Source: Aquibacillus halophilus (GTDB lineage: Bacteria > Bacillota > Bacilli > Bacillales > Amphibacillaceae). From it: a DNA stretch of 64,000 nucleotides. Both the position numbers and the translations under genes were made by a program. This document shows, piece after piece, positions 43,548 through 52,066 of the stretch. Location: positions 1 through 64,000 of the forward strand of contig NZ_WJNG01000002.1 in NCBI RefSeq assembly GCF_009649745.1, in the 5' to 3' direction. Under the pieces are notes generated by a model, which was given only the letters and a program-made list of their open reading frames with translations, had not been told where the DNA came from and made no database searches. How positions within the stretch are numbered: position 1 is the first letter of the stretch; the number at the start of each line of letters is the position of its first letter.

Positions 43548-44441
43548 GTGAAATTAGTAAGTCTTAAAAAAGATAATCAAGAAATACTTGGAGTACATAC
43601 AGAAAAGGGAATTATTAATGTAGGTGCGACGATACCCAGCCACCCAAAATCAAATATTCCTAAAGATATAATGGAAGTGATTAAAGGGGGAACAACAACA
43701 TTAGCTGAATTAGAAGACTATATTAATGAGCTAAACTTAGAGGGAAATCAATCATACATATTGGATTCAGGAGAATTTGAATGGTTACCTTGCGTAACTA
43801 ATCCTAGTAAAATCCTTTGTATTGGGTTAAATTATCGAAAACACGCAGATGAGACAAATTCACCATATCCAGAAACGCCTATTCTTTTTAGCAAGTTTAA
43901 CAATGCCTTAACAGGACATCAAACTAACATTCCTGTTCCAAAAGTAACTGAAAAACTAGACTATGAAGTTGAACTAGGTATAGTTATTGGAAAAGAGGCT
44001 AAAGAAATCTCTAAAGAAGAAGCTTTAGATTATGTGTTTGGATACTTCACTGCAAATGATTTGTCCGCAAGAGATTTGCAGTTTAGAACCCCGCAGTGGT
44101 TACTTGGAAAAACATGCGATAATTTCAATCCAATCGGTCCTTATTTAGTTACCAAGGATGAAGTTGGGGACCCTCAGCAGTTAAACTTGAAGACAACTGT
44201 AAATGGGGAAGTCCGTCAAAACTCTAGTACTTCGGATATGATTTTTTCTTGTAGTGAAATTATAAGTTATATCTCACAACACATGACCTTGGTTCCTGGA
44301 GATATTATATTGACTGGAACCCCTGAAGGAGTAACGATAGGATACCCCAAGGAAGAACAAGTATTTTTAAAACCGGGAGACAACGTTACTGTTGAAGTTG
44401 AGAAATTAGGAGCATTAACAAATAATTTTGTAGCTGACTAA
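43548..44441 (+). CDS. Fumarylacetoacetate hydrolase family protein
   Basis: This 297-aa protein belongs to the FAH superfamily. Key elements are KILCIGLNYRKHADETN, the metal-binding Glu pair in DYEVELGIVIG, the ANDLSARDLQFR motif (second metal ligands), and GDIILTGTPEGV in the C-terminal strand. Members cleave or decarboxylate 2-oxo acids such as acylpyruvates and homoprotocatechuate products with magnesium. The substrate is unknown. I place the start at GTG 43548, 9 nt after GAGAGG; the ATG at 43539 is too close to that site. Monocistronic. Confidence 0.88.
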   Translation: MKLVSLKKDNQEILGVHTEKGIINVGATIPSHPKSNIPKDIMEVIKGGTTTLAELEDYINELNLEGNQSYILDSGEFEWLPCVTNPSKILCIGLNYRKHADETNSPYPETPILFSKFNNALTGHQTNIPVPKVTEKLDYEVELGIVIGKEAKEISKEEALDYVFGYFTANDLSARDLQFRTPQWLLGKTCDNFNPIGPYLVTKDEVGDPQQLNLKTTVNGEVRQNSSTSDMIFSCSEIISYISQHMTLVPGDIILTGTPEGVTIGYPKEEQVFLKPGDNVTVEVEKLGALTNNFVAD

Positions 44442-44491
44442 TAAAATTACTACTTGATAGCTGCATTAATATAATTTAATTACAAAAACAT

Positions 44492-44530
44492 GAAAAATCC
44501 CTGCCAAGCTTAATAGCAAGAGCAGGGATT
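44492..44530 (-). terminator. Terminator after the MscS-type gene
   Basis: Minus strand: AATCCCTGC pairs with GCAGGGATT, followed by TTTTC. It separates convergent genes. Confidence 0.75.
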
Positions 44531-44560
44531 AGTTAATGTTGTGCAACAATCCTATTTAGA

Positions 44561-45670
44561 TTAGTCATTCTCTAGTGAGCTAGCTACCTGCGATCTAGCC
44601 TCAGCATCTGAGTTAAAATATAGTGTCCGACTTGGGAATGCGATTGAAACGTCCTCTTCTTCTAAAATTTCCAGAATAGAAAAGTTTATTTCTTCTTTGA
44701 TCTGTAAGTATTCAGCCCATGCAGTGGTATTTGTGAAGAAATACAGAAAAATGTCCAAACTACTGTCATTGTAATGGTCAAAAGTAACGAAAATGGTATC
44801 AGGATGAACGCCTTGATGGTTATTTAAGAGGTCTCTAATTTTTTCAATAGTAGTCTCTAATTTCATTTTTGGTGTATCATAGGTGACACCCAATTGAAAG
44901 GAAATTCTTCTTTTACCCATCTTACTCCAGTTAGTAATGTTTTCGTTAGATAATGTTGCGTTTGGCACGGTTACAAGTCCCTGTTCAAAGGTTCTGATCT
45001 TTGTACTTCGGAAATTTATATCCTCAACTATTCCTTCCACACTAGGAGTCATGATCCAGTCTCCAATTGTAAATGGCTTTTCAGTTATGATAATAATCCC
45101 ACCAAATAGGTTTCCAATTGCGTCTTTGGCAGCCAAAGCGAAAGCAAGGCCACCTAGTCCAAGACCAGCGACAAATCCACTAACATTGTATCCGAATTCT
45201 TGTGCAACGATACTGAAACTAATCGCAATAATAACAAAGCGTAGTGCTTTTGAAAAAAATGGAATTAAGATAGGATCAAACTGTGTGCTTGACCGGTGGT
45301 TTAGTTTAGTAAATAAAATGGAGGAACCTGAAGATAGATTATAAAACCCCCAGGAAATCACAACAATAATAGATGACCTTATAATGTTTTGAAATAGATG
45401 GTTTGTTTGCTCTAAATATGGAAAGTAGCCAACAGCAACGTAAATTCCGATGATTAAAAATATCCATCGAACAGGGAATTCAAATGCTAGACAAATCTTT
45501 GAAAAGAAATCCGTCGGTGTTTTCCTACTAAATGCCAAAATTACCCGGAAAATGTATTTTGCAAAGAGCTTTCTAAACAATAGAAAAATTAATAGTATTC
45601 CAATAGATGTTCCTATATTGATGAGATCTTCATAAGCAGGTATCCATTGTTGCCAATCAAGCATTTGCAT
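44561..45670 (-). CDS. Small-conductance mechanosensitive channel (MscS)
   Basis: This 369-aa MscS family channel has hydrophobic segments near residues 15-32, 60-85, 95-115 and 130-150. The pore helix is Gly/Ala-rich (VSGFVAGLGLGGLAFALAAK), followed by the conserved NLFGGIIIITEKPFTIGDWI and the beta-domain VEDINFRSTKIRT / VTVPNATLSNENITNW. Such channels open under membrane tension and release solutes in osmotic downshift. GGAGGTG precedes two possible ATGs (45670 and 45664). It stands alone. The C-terminal domain is intact. Confidence 0.93.
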   Translation of the reverse strand: MQMLDWQQWIPAYEDLINIGTSIGILLIFLLFRKLFAKYIFRVILAFSRKTPTDFFSKICLAFEFPVRWIFLIIGIYVAVGYFPYLEQTNHLFQNIIRSSIIVVISWGFYNLSSGSSILFTKLNHRSSTQFDPILIPFFSKALRFVIIAISFSIVAQEFGYNVSGFVAGLGLGGLAFALAAKDAIGNLFGGIIIITEKPFTIGDWIMTPSVEGIVEDINFRSTKIRTFEQGLVTVPNATLSNENITNWSKMGKRRISFQLGVTYDTPKMKLETTIEKIRDLLNNHQGVHPDTIFVTFDHYNDSSLDIFLYFFTNTTAWAEYLQIKEEINFSILEILEEEDVSIAFPSRTLYFNSDAEARSQVASSLEND

Positions 45671-45712
45671 TTCACCTCCAAATATTTAATAGTCATTACT
45701 CTATATAACCAA

Positions 45713-46117
45713 CTATGAAATTAATTCAGAAGATTCATTTTCTAATATAAACGCTATAAGTTCATCTAACTCGCCAATAAACTTAGTTACACCAGAAATA
45801 TGATAAAAGTTAGTTGTCGTGGTCGGATCATTAATATCATCTGTCTCAGAGTAAACGTATATTCGTTTGCCTAAACCTAATGCCATACCAAATTCTGTAT
45901 GTGTCCCTTTTCCACCTGGTAAAATTACTACAACAAAATCTGACTTTACAATAGCTGCTCTTTCAGCTTCTCCAACACGTTTATGCATCTCTAATGTAGT
46001 ACCTCTTTGATTCTGAGTCCAATCATATGTATGCTCTAGACCGAAAGCACTTAAAGCTTGAGCAACTTTTCTAACGGGATTTCTATTTTGTAATCCAGAC
46101 GCTATATAAAAATTCAA
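45713..46117 (-). CDS. Nucleoside 2-deoxyribosyltransferase-like protein
   Basis: This 134-aa protein resembles the nucleoside 2-deoxyribosyltransferase / YtoQ-like fold: FYIASGLQNRNPVRKV at the N-terminus, HTYDWTQ, the helix AAIVKSDFVVVILPGGKGTHTEFGMALG and an edge strand RIYVYS. The E in T-E-F-G-M-A matches the catalytic Glu region of that family. It could handle nucleotide-sugar bonds, but function in this subfamily is not settled. Start is TTG with GGAGG 9 nt upstream. Monocistronic or with the MscS-type gene (43 nt downstream). Confidence 0.75.
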   Translation of the reverse strand: MNFYIASGLQNRNPVRKVAQALSAFGLEHTYDWTQNQRGTTLEMHKRVGEAERAAIVKSDFVVVILPGGKGTHTEFGMALGLGKRIYVYSETDDINDPTTTTNFYHISGVTKFIGELDELIAFILENESSELIS

Positions 46118-46307
46118 TTTTCAAATCCTCCTTCGTAAATTAAGAAAAACATATATTAATAGAGCGTGAACAGATTCTCTAAGTATACAAGAAATTCCTC
46201 AACTTTCCCATAATATTTTCATCACTATTTTTTATTACGGTATAAATGGATAGTACAAATTGATTTACACTTACAATAACTTAACTTTCTACTTGTTATT
46301 GATTATT

Positions 46308-46340
46308 ATGTCACGTTACGATATAGTCACGGTATGACAT
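46308..46340. promoter_or_regulatory. Inverted repeat upstream of the padR gene
   Basis: ATGTCA ... TGACAT at the ends of a 33-bp stretch with further partial symmetry inside (CACG/CGTG-type). PadR regulators often bind ATGT-N8-ACAT-like palindromes near their own promoters, so this may be an autoregulatory operator. Assignment is tentative. Confidence 0.4.
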
Positions 46341-46378
46341 ACTATTGAAATTCAAATCCAAAAGATTTAATAGAATGG

Positions 46379-46720
46379 GTGATTGAAATAAAAATTGAGA
46401 AATTAGTTAAATCCTATATACCAATGACAGAAACTGCTTTTTATATTCTTCTTTCTCTGACAGAACCTCGGCATGGATACGGAATTATTAAGCATGTACA
46501 AGACATCACGGACAATCGAATTAACTTAGGGTCAGTGACTGTTTACGGGACACTTACTAAAATGCAACGAAATAGCATTATTGTTGTTTTTGCTAATGAA
46601 AAAAGAAAAAAAACTTACAAGATAACCGAAATCGGTAAACAGTTAATCAAGCAAGAGATTGAGAGACTAAAAGAGCTTCATAGCAATGCATTAAGGTATG
46701 AGGGAGATTTTAATGATTAA
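46379..46720 (+). CDS. PadR family transcriptional regulator
   Basis: This 113-aa protein is a PadR-type winged-helix regulator: MTETAFYILLSLTEPRHGYG, IIKHVQDITDNRINLGSVT, VYGTLTKMQRNSIIVVF and KKTYKITEIGKQLIKQEIERL. It lacks the long C-terminal helix domain of PadR itself, like the short AcrR-type PadR-s2 group. A GTG at 46379 is the likely start; ribosome site weak. Its end overlaps the next ATG (ATGATTAA), the normal arrangement with a DUF2812 partner, but that partner is broken here. The regulator could still act on its own promoter. Confidence 0.82.
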   Translation: MIEIKIEKLVKSYIPMTETAFYILLSLTEPRHGYGIIKHVQDITDNRINLGSVTVYGTLTKMQRNSIIVVFANEKRKKTYKITEIGKQLIKQEIERLKELHSNALRYEGDFND

Positions 46721-46988
46721 GAAAGTCTTTATACAGTTTTGGAGCTACGATGTAAGGAAAACAGAAAGTTGATTGCTTGAACTGGCAGCCCAGGGTTACC
46801 AGTTTGTGAATTTAAACACTAGAACCCGACAATTTATCTTTGAGAAATGAGTTCCTAAAGGTGTTAATTTTCAAATAGAATATAGGGAGAACCCTTACTG
46901 TTCAGTTACCTGTCACGTTACAAAATGATGGATGGAAGCAGGTGTTTAAGCAAGGAAATTGGCCACAGTACGTAACTGGAAAACGATG
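46713..46988 (+). pseudogene. Broken DUF2812 gene
   Basis: The frame starting ATG 46713 reads MIKKVFIQFWSYDVRKTES, then TGA, LLELAAQGYQFVNLNTRTRQ, FIFEK, TGA, and continues in-frame for about 25 codons. A second part, NDGWKQVFKQGNWPQYV, follows in another frame. This is the N-terminal and middle pattern of DUF2812 membrane proteins, which usually follow padR genes. Two in-frame stops and a frameshift, with no membrane C-terminus left, mark it as a pseudogene. The first TGA sits where a Trp codon is usual. Confidence 0.75.
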
Positions 46989-47058
46989 AACAAGCTTTTT
47001 CTGATGGCAAAAAAATGGAAGGATGATAGATGGTTAGTTAAAATCAGTTAACTTATTT

Positions 47059-47074
47059 ATGATAACGTTTTCAA
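47059..47074. promoter_or_regulatory. LacI/CcpA-type operator-like site
   Basis: ATGATAACGTTTTCAA matches the cre consensus WTGNAANCGNWNNCA at all but one fixed position and resembles the operators near uxaE. It lies just upstream of the broken oxidoreductase gene, so it is probably a leftover regulatory site. Confidence 0.4.
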
Positions 47075-47097
47075 ATTTGGATAGAAAAATTATAATA

Positions 47098-47606
47098 AAG
47101 TATTGTTAGAAGCAGACAATCGAAAAACTGCATAACTCGGGAGAGGATGGTGCGTGTTACATTTAACTACCGATATACACCGCACAATAAGAAAATAAGA
47201 GAATTGATAATGAATGATGTCATAGGTGAAGTATTCTCTGTGAATTTTGAATGGGCGTTAGATACGAAACATGGTGCTGATTATTTTAGAAGGTGGGACT
47301 GAGACAAACGTAATAATGGCGGTTTGTTAGTGCATAAATCTACCCACCATTTTGATTTAGTGAATTTCTGGCTTGGAACAACACCAGAGAGGGTCTATAC
47401 TTCTGGGGGATTACGTTTCTATGGAAAAGAAAATGCCGAATCCCGTGGTGAGATAAATTCTACCAACGTGCACATGGAAGTGAATACGCAAAAGATGATC
47501 CATTTGCGATTCATTTAGAAGGTAATGAACACTTAAAGTCTGTGTATTCTGTCTTTGGATGCAGAAAAAGATGATGGGTATCAACGCGATCAAAGTGTTT
47601 TATTTT
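47098..47606 (+). pseudogene. Broken Gfo/Idh/MocA oxidoreductase gene
   Basis: Protein-like fragments in several frames match a Gfo/Idh/MocA dehydrogenase: [10 protein letters not shown], then (frame change) [37 protein letters not shown] and RRWD followed by TGA, then [31 protein letters not shown], a shift to [18 protein letters not shown], and finally GYQRDQSVF. The N-terminal NAD-binding domain and the C-terminus are missing. Several frameshifts plus an in-frame stop rule out an active gene. A uronate- or inositol-type sugar dehydrogenase is likely, given the neighbours. Confidence 0.78.
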
Positions 47607-47650
47607 ACTTGTTAAATAATTTTTGGAATGGAATGGGATAAATGGATCGA

Positions 47651-47956
47651 TTGCTGAATCTATAGGTGAATTAGTAGACTTAATTGTTATAATTATTGTA
47701 TTTTACCGAATGCGAGATAGTAGATGAACCAAATATGAAAAGTCACTTTCTTCTTAAAAGGAATATATGTTAGTTGAGTTTTTATTTATTAGCTATGTAA
47801 GATGTCATTTTTTTTGTATGCTAGATAAGGATATTAGGGTGGGACTGCGAAATCACTCTTATATGGAAGCAAACTAGATAGTACAGGGCGGGTAGCATAA
47901 ATGAGGTCTAACTGGAGTCAGAAAAACAATCAGCTATTAGAAAATGTGTGATTAAA
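47651..47956. other. Degenerate intergenic region
   Basis: Short frames such as INGSIAESIGELVDLIVIII (minus a start and with stops around it) suggest decayed coding DNA downstream of the oxidoreductase pseudogene. No complete gene is visible. Confidence 0.35.
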
Positions 47957-47959
47957 TAC

Positions 47960-47995
47960 AAAAACAGGAGAATTGACCACTGGCAATTCTCCTAT
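47960..47995 (-). terminator. Terminator after the LacI-type regulator gene
   Basis: Minus strand: AGGAGAATTG and CAATTCTCCT pair around CCAGTGGT, followed by GTTTTTG. Confidence 0.85.
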
Positions 47996-48022
47996 AAAAA
48001 TCCTAACATCTGTAATCTTAAT

Positions 48023-49015
48023 CTAGTTATTTCTAACAGTGGCACACGATGCCCTTTCGACAAGAGAAGGAATCATTTTTGTAACTTCTGAATCTAATTT
48101 TTTAGTTTCTATTAATGTAATTGCTGAATGGACAATCTTTTCTGCAAGTTCTTCAACGGAAACACCAATACACGTTAGTGGGATTTCCAAATGAGCCATT
48201 TGTGGAATATTATCATAACTGATCACAGAAATTTCGTCTGGAATATGAACATTGTTTTCTTTTAAACTTCGGATAATTCCACCACTAATGTCATAGCTAC
48301 CACCTACTATTGCCGTCGGCAAGTGGTTACTCTTTAACATTTTGTCAACAGCGTGGTAACCGTGATACCAGTCCAATCCCCCTGTATCTAGGATGTCCTC
48401 ATTAGTGTAGGATATATTGTATTTCTCCATCGCTTTTGTAAAACCTTGATATTTTTCCATCTGAAGTGGGTCGGTAGGAGAAATATTTCCAACGTATTTT
48501 ATATTCCTGTGACCTAATTCGTATAAATAGTTAATTGCATCATCCATTGCTTTCATATGATTGGCATCAATGATTGGGTAATGATAATTCTTTTTACCTG
48601 ATACACCATATGAAATTAGAGGGATTGAATTTGGATTTATTTCAGTAAGTGTATTTTCTCCAAACAAAATCACTCCATCAACCTGGAACTTTTTAAAAGT
48701 GTCCAATGATTTTTGAATTGGGTCGACTGACAAAATCATTGAATATGGAGTTTTAGCCATCTCATTACTAATCTTCGTAACCAACGTTGCTAAAACGGTT
48801 CTTTCAATCGTCGGCCAAATCAATCCAATTACTTTTGTGTTCTTACTTACTAAACGCTGTGCCGCAAAGTTCGGTTCATAACCCAAGTCCTTAGCAATTT
48901 TCACAATTTTACGTTTGGTGTTTTCCTTTACTAGAGAACTATCATTTAGGGCCTTAGACACGGTAGAATAACTAACACCCGCGATCGAAGCTATATCTTT
49001 TATTGTAATATTCAT
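48023..49015 (-). CDS. LacI family regulator of hexuronate genes
   Basis: This 330-aa protein has a LacI helix-turn-helix (TIKDIASIAGVSYSTVSKAL) and hinge, followed by a periplasmic-binding-protein-like sensor domain (KVIGLIWPTIERTV, DGVILFGEN, GHRNIKYVGN and AIVGGSYD). It is divergent from the uxaE-like gene, and operator-like palindromes with the centre CAACGTTG lie in the shared region. It is therefore probably the local regulator, and likely responds to a uronate or its catabolite (like KdgR/ExuR); the ligand is an inference. AGGTGATC precedes the ATG. Confidence 0.85.
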   Translation of the reverse strand: MNITIKDIASIAGVSYSTVSKALNDSSLVKENTKRKIVKIAKDLGYEPNFAAQRLVSKNTKVIGLIWPTIERTVLATLVTKISNEMAKTPYSMILSVDPIQKSLDTFKKFQVDGVILFGENTLTEINPNSIPLISYGVSGKKNYHYPIIDANHMKAMDDAINYLYELGHRNIKYVGNISPTDPLQMEKYQGFTKAMEKYNISYTNEDILDTGGLDWYHGYHAVDKMLKSNHLPTAIVGGSYDISGGIIRSLKENNVHIPDEISVISYDNIPQMAHLEIPLTCIGVSVEELAEKIVHSAITLIETKKLDSEVTKMIPSLVERASCATVRNN

Positions 49016-49072
49016 GAGATCACCTATATTTTTAGATTTAACAGAGTACCTTCATATAGTAATGTAGCATAA

Positions 49073-49090
49073 AATAACAACGTTTTCATT
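49073..49090. promoter_or_regulatory. Operator-like half palindrome
   Basis: AATAACAACGTTTTCATT shares the left arm AATAACAACGTT with the perfect palindrome at 49205 and lies 58 nt before the regulator gene start, so the regulator may repress itself. Confidence 0.5.
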
Positions 49091-49204
49091 AATATATATC
49101 CTTTTGTTTTAGTCTAGTGAAATATCACCACACTTAAATAAAAGATTATATAAATTAATATGTGAAAAACGGTTGTTGAATTCAGTAATATGTTTTATGA
49201 TAAG

Positions 49205-49222
49205 AATAACAACGTTGTTATT
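49205..49222. promoter_or_regulatory. Perfect palindromic operator
   Basis: AATAACAACGTTGTTATT is a perfect 18-bp palindrome with a central CG, typical of LacI-family operators, about 85 nt upstream of the uxaE start. Confidence 0.7.
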
Positions 49223-49249
49223 TAGATGGTTTTTATTATTTAATCATAT

Positions 49250-49264
49250 TTGAAAGCGGTATCA
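49250..49264 (+). promoter_or_regulatory. cre site (CcpA) upstream of uxaE
   Basis: TTGAAAGCGGTATCA matches the catabolite-responsive element consensus WTGNAANCGNWNNCA at every fixed position, 41 nt before the uxaE start. Repression by CcpA in the presence of glucose is expected. Confidence 0.65.
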
Positions 49265-49305
49265 ATTGGGATGGAAAGACATATAGAAGAGGAGCTGTTA
49301 AGTAC

Positions 49306-50796
49306 ATGGAACATCTTATTGAAGTTATGGAATTAATAAAGGAAGAGAATAAGGTAGAATCAGGGCCAAATGTAAAAGTCTATGAGAAATCCTACACTGA
49401 ACAAGACAAAGTAAAGCTCGTCATGGTTAAGGATGCACAAGGAAAATGGTTGTTAGCAGTAGGCGAAGGGAAGATACTTAATGAACTTAATGGAACTCTT
49501 GTTAGTCATGGAAAGGTATGCACACTTTCCCATGAAAACCGTCTAGTTATTAACCGCTACTTCGATTATACCGTTCCACAAGCATTTGGAACCGAGATAG
49601 CTACAATGGGACTAGGAGACCGATTGGGACTTGCCTCGCCTGGTCATATTGAAACAGTAAGAAATAGAAACATCAAACCAATATTAGCTCAACAAAGTAT
49701 TCGTGAATTGACGTTAACGAATCGTACGATGACAGATATCCTCGATGCTGCAAGCTATGCGGTTTTCCAGGAAGGATACAAGGATGGCTATGGAGCAGAT
49801 GGTGACCATATAAAAGAAGAAAAGGATATTGAACATGCTTTGTCTCTAGGTATCTCGTTTTTAACATTAGACTGTTCAGATCAAATACAGAATGGTGTTG
49901 AGTCAGCATCTGACGATCAGGTAAGAGCAAGTTTTGCAGAGATTTCTGAAGAAGTTAAAGGTTACTTTACTAATTATTACTTAGATAATGCCTTTGATGT
50001 TAATGGTTTAACTATAAATTATGATGAAATTACCTTAATGAAAAATGTACTAATTTACAGTGAAGCACTTGACTATATGGAGCATGTATATAAAAACTAT
50101 ATTAGTAATGCAGACAAAGCTATCGATTTTGAAATTTCCATAGACGAAACAGAGACGATCACATCCCCTAATGCACACTTCTTTGTCGCTAATGAACTGA
50201 AACGTCGCGAAGTAACAGTAACAAGTCTAGCGCCTAGATTCTGTGGCGAGTTTCAAAAGGGAATTGACTATATTGGGGACATAGAACAATTCGAGAAGGA
50301 GTTAAGTGAACATGCTTCCATTGCTAAGTACCTTAACTACAAGTTAAGTATTCATTCAGGTAGTGATAAGTTTAGTGTTTTTCCAATCATAGGCAAACAC
50401 ACCAATGGCGTGCTTCATATTAAGACTGCAGGAACGAACTGGTTAGAAGCGGTACGAGTAATAGCTGATACAAATCCTGATTTATATAGAAGAATGCATA
50501 TACATGCTGAGGAGCACTTTGAAGAAACACTGAAATATTATCATGTAACTCCGGATCTAGATAGCATCACTCCACTTAATAATCAACCGGATGAGCAGTT
50601 ACCAAAATACATGGATAACGATGCAGCTCGACAACTCTTCCATGTCACATACGGAATATTGTTAACAGCAAAAGATGAAAACGGGAATTACTTGTTCAAG
50701 GATGAATTCTTTGAAACATTGAATGAAAATGAAGATGTTTATCGTCAAGCACTAGTAAAACATATTGGTAGGCATGTTGATTTACTAGGATTATAG
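49306..50796 (+). CDS. uxaE: Tagaturonate epimerase UxaE-like
   Basis: This 496-aa protein has the layout of the UxaE tagaturonate/fructuronate epimerase family, a TIM-barrel-like metal enzyme that links galacturonate and glucuronate breakdown. Seen features are GTEIATMGLGDRLGLASPGH, FQEGYKDGYGADGDHIK, VTVTSLAPRFCGEFQKG, FSVFPIIGKHTNGVLHIKTA and RMHIHAEEHFEETLKYY, with His/Asp/Glu residues suited to metal binding. GAGGAG precedes the ATG. It is complete, under a LacI-type operator and a cre site. The next gene, uxaC, is broken, so the pathway is incomplete here unless an intact copy exists elsewhere. Name assigned by pattern, not by search. Confidence 0.78.
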   Translation: MEHLIEVMELIKEENKVESGPNVKVYEKSYTEQDKVKLVMVKDAQGKWLLAVGEGKILNELNGTLVSHGKVCTLSHENRLVINRYFDYTVPQAFGTEIATMGLGDRLGLASPGHIETVRNRNIKPILAQQSIRELTLTNRTMTDILDAASYAVFQEGYKDGYGADGDHIKEEKDIEHALSLGISFLTLDCSDQIQNGVESASDDQVRASFAEISEEVKGYFTNYYLDNAFDVNGLTINYDEITLMKNVLIYSEALDYMEHVYKNYISNADKAIDFEISIDETETITSPNAHFFVANELKRREVTVTSLAPRFCGEFQKGIDYIGDIEQFEKELSEHASIAKYLNYKLSIHSGSDKFSVFPIIGKHTNGVLHIKTAGTNWLEAVRVIADTNPDLYRRMHIHAEEHFEETLKYYHVTPDLDSITPLNNQPDEQLPKYMDNDAARQLFHVTYGILLTAKDENGNYLFKDEFFETLNENEDVYRQALVKHIGRHVDLLGL

Positions 50797-50815
50797 AATG
50801 AAAGGAAGTGTTACT

Positions 50816-51444
50816 ATGAAAAAAAATTCATGGATGAAAATTTCTTGCTAGATAACGATTTAGCTAAGAGTTTATATTTCGACTATGCTAAAGACTTGCC
50901 TATCATTGTCACTTAAGTTTGGCTATATGGTGATCACTATAAATGGCGTGCAATGTGTGCTAACGGAATTGAAGAAGAATTCATTACCGGAAATGCGGAT
51001 GATTACGAAAAATTTTTAGCATGGGCAAGAACCGTTCCAATGCTAATCGGAAACCCTTTGTATAATTGGACACACCTTGAATTACAACGTTATTTTGATG
51101 TTTATGAAGTACTTAATGAAGAGTCTGCACCTGTAGTATGGGAAAAGGTTAACGCTAAACTGACAGGTGGAGAACTAAATGTACGTGATTTCATTCGGCA
51201 ATCTAAAGTAAACGTGGTATGTACTACGGACGATCCAGTAGATAATTTACACTATCATTTGCTGATAAAAGAAGATAGCAATTTTGATGTTAAGGTTTTG
51301 CCGAGTTTTCGGCCTGACAAAGGATTAGAAATTAATCGTAATGGATTTCAGGATTGGGTCAAGCAATTAGAGAAAGCATCGGAGATTAAGGAAAAAATCA
51401 TTATAAAGATTAAGCATCAAATTAGGACAAAAGTCCTTATTTGA
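50816..51444 (+). pseudogene. uxaC: Deleted and truncated uronate isomerase uxaC
   Basis: Fragments match UxaC (about 470 aa): FMDENFLLDNDLAKSLYFDY, then AKDLPII, then GDHYKWRAMCANGIEEEFIT, NPLYNWTHLELQRYFDVYEV, VVWEKVNAKLTGG, VNVVCTTDDPVDNLHYH and PSFRPDKGLEINRNGFQDWV. The ATG is followed by 8 A, two more than in-frame reading needs. The stretch after PII, which in UxaC holds the metal-binding DYHCHLSP motif, is deleted and a stop is created. The C-terminal half is absent; the frame runs into the terminator stem. Without the HCH motif no activity is expected. Confidence 0.85.
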
Positions 51445-51463
51445 TTGCTTGATCTTTTTTTTG
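51408..51463 (+). terminator. Terminator fused to the uxaC remnant
   Basis: AAGATTAAGCATCAAATTAGGAC pairs (few mismatches) with GTCCTTATTTGATTGCTTGATCTT, followed by eight T. The broken uxaC frame runs into its left arm. Confidence 0.85.
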
Positions 51464-51527
51464 AAACTTTAATGATAAATAATACGTATATTTATGTGAA
51501 CAACAGAGATAAGAAGGAGAGAACGAA

Positions 51528-51959
51528 TTGAAAAAAATTTTTGGGTCTATTTTGTTGATCATGGTATTAAGTGGATGTTCTTTTTTAGGAGAAGTGAATG
51601 AATCAATAGATTATACTGAGGAAGCAACGACACATATCAATAACTTAAGTGACTTTGCTGAAAATGCACCTCAAATGATAGAGGATGCCGCAAATGATCC
51701 TGCTGCAAGGGAAGAATTAGCAAGTAAATTGCAGACATTAAAAGAAGAAGTAGAAGCGTTTAATTTGGTGGACCCTCCCTCAATCGCGAAAGATATCCAT
51801 GAAAGTCTTGTAAATAAGAATGAAATTTTATTAGATGAAATAAATAAAGTATTAGAAAATGGTAAATTAGCAGTTGAACAATTAGAAAACTCGGAAATAG
51901 TTAAAACAATTAATGAAGCGTCAGATTTACTGGATCGGATCAAAAACATAGGATTATAG
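51528..51959 (+). CDS. DUF6376 lipoprotein
   Basis: This 143-aa lipoprotein starts at TTG with AAGGAG upstream. The signal peptide ends in the lipobox LSGC (C at about residue 17), so it is anchored in the outer face of the membrane by a lipidated Cys. The mature part is helical and acidic (ESIDYTEEATTHINNLSDFA ... DAANDPAAREELASKLQTLK), matching DUF6376. Role unknown; such proteins are usual in Bacillus. It is a single-gene unit with a terminator. Confidence 0.85.
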   Translation: MKKIFGSILLIMVLSGCSFLGEVNESIDYTEEATTHINNLSDFAENAPQMIEDAANDPAAREELASKLQTLKEEVEAFNLVDPPSIAKDIHESLVNKNEILLDEINKVLENGKLAVEQLENSEIVKTINEASDLLDRIKNIGL

Positions 51960-52034
51960 GCTAGAAATAATCGTCTTCCATGGAGATTTAGTAGACCTAT
52001 GTGATAGATATATTCTAAGAAATTATCCAACATC

Positions 52035-52066
52035 AAAAGCTATGGCGTATTGCCATAGCTTTTTCT
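52035..52066 (+). terminator. Terminator after the DUF6376 gene
   Basis: AAAGCTATGGC and GCCATAGCTTT pair perfectly around GTATT, followed by TTCT. Confidence 0.88.

Noticed and set aside
46713-46988. In-frame TGA at a Trp position read as codon reassignment or selenocysteine
   Set aside because: Many intact genes here end in TGA and use TGG for Trp, no SECIS-like element was seen, and a frameshift follows in the same gene, so plain decay is the simpler explanation.
47324-47518. Plus-strand 64-codon frame as an intact small gene
   Set aside because: It is the middle piece of the broken Gfo/Idh/MocA gene ([16 protein letters not shown]) and has no ribosome site.
50953-51444. 163-codon frame as a small functional gene
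   Set aside because: It is only the remaining N-terminal half of uxaC without the metal-binding motif; homology continues upstream in another frame.
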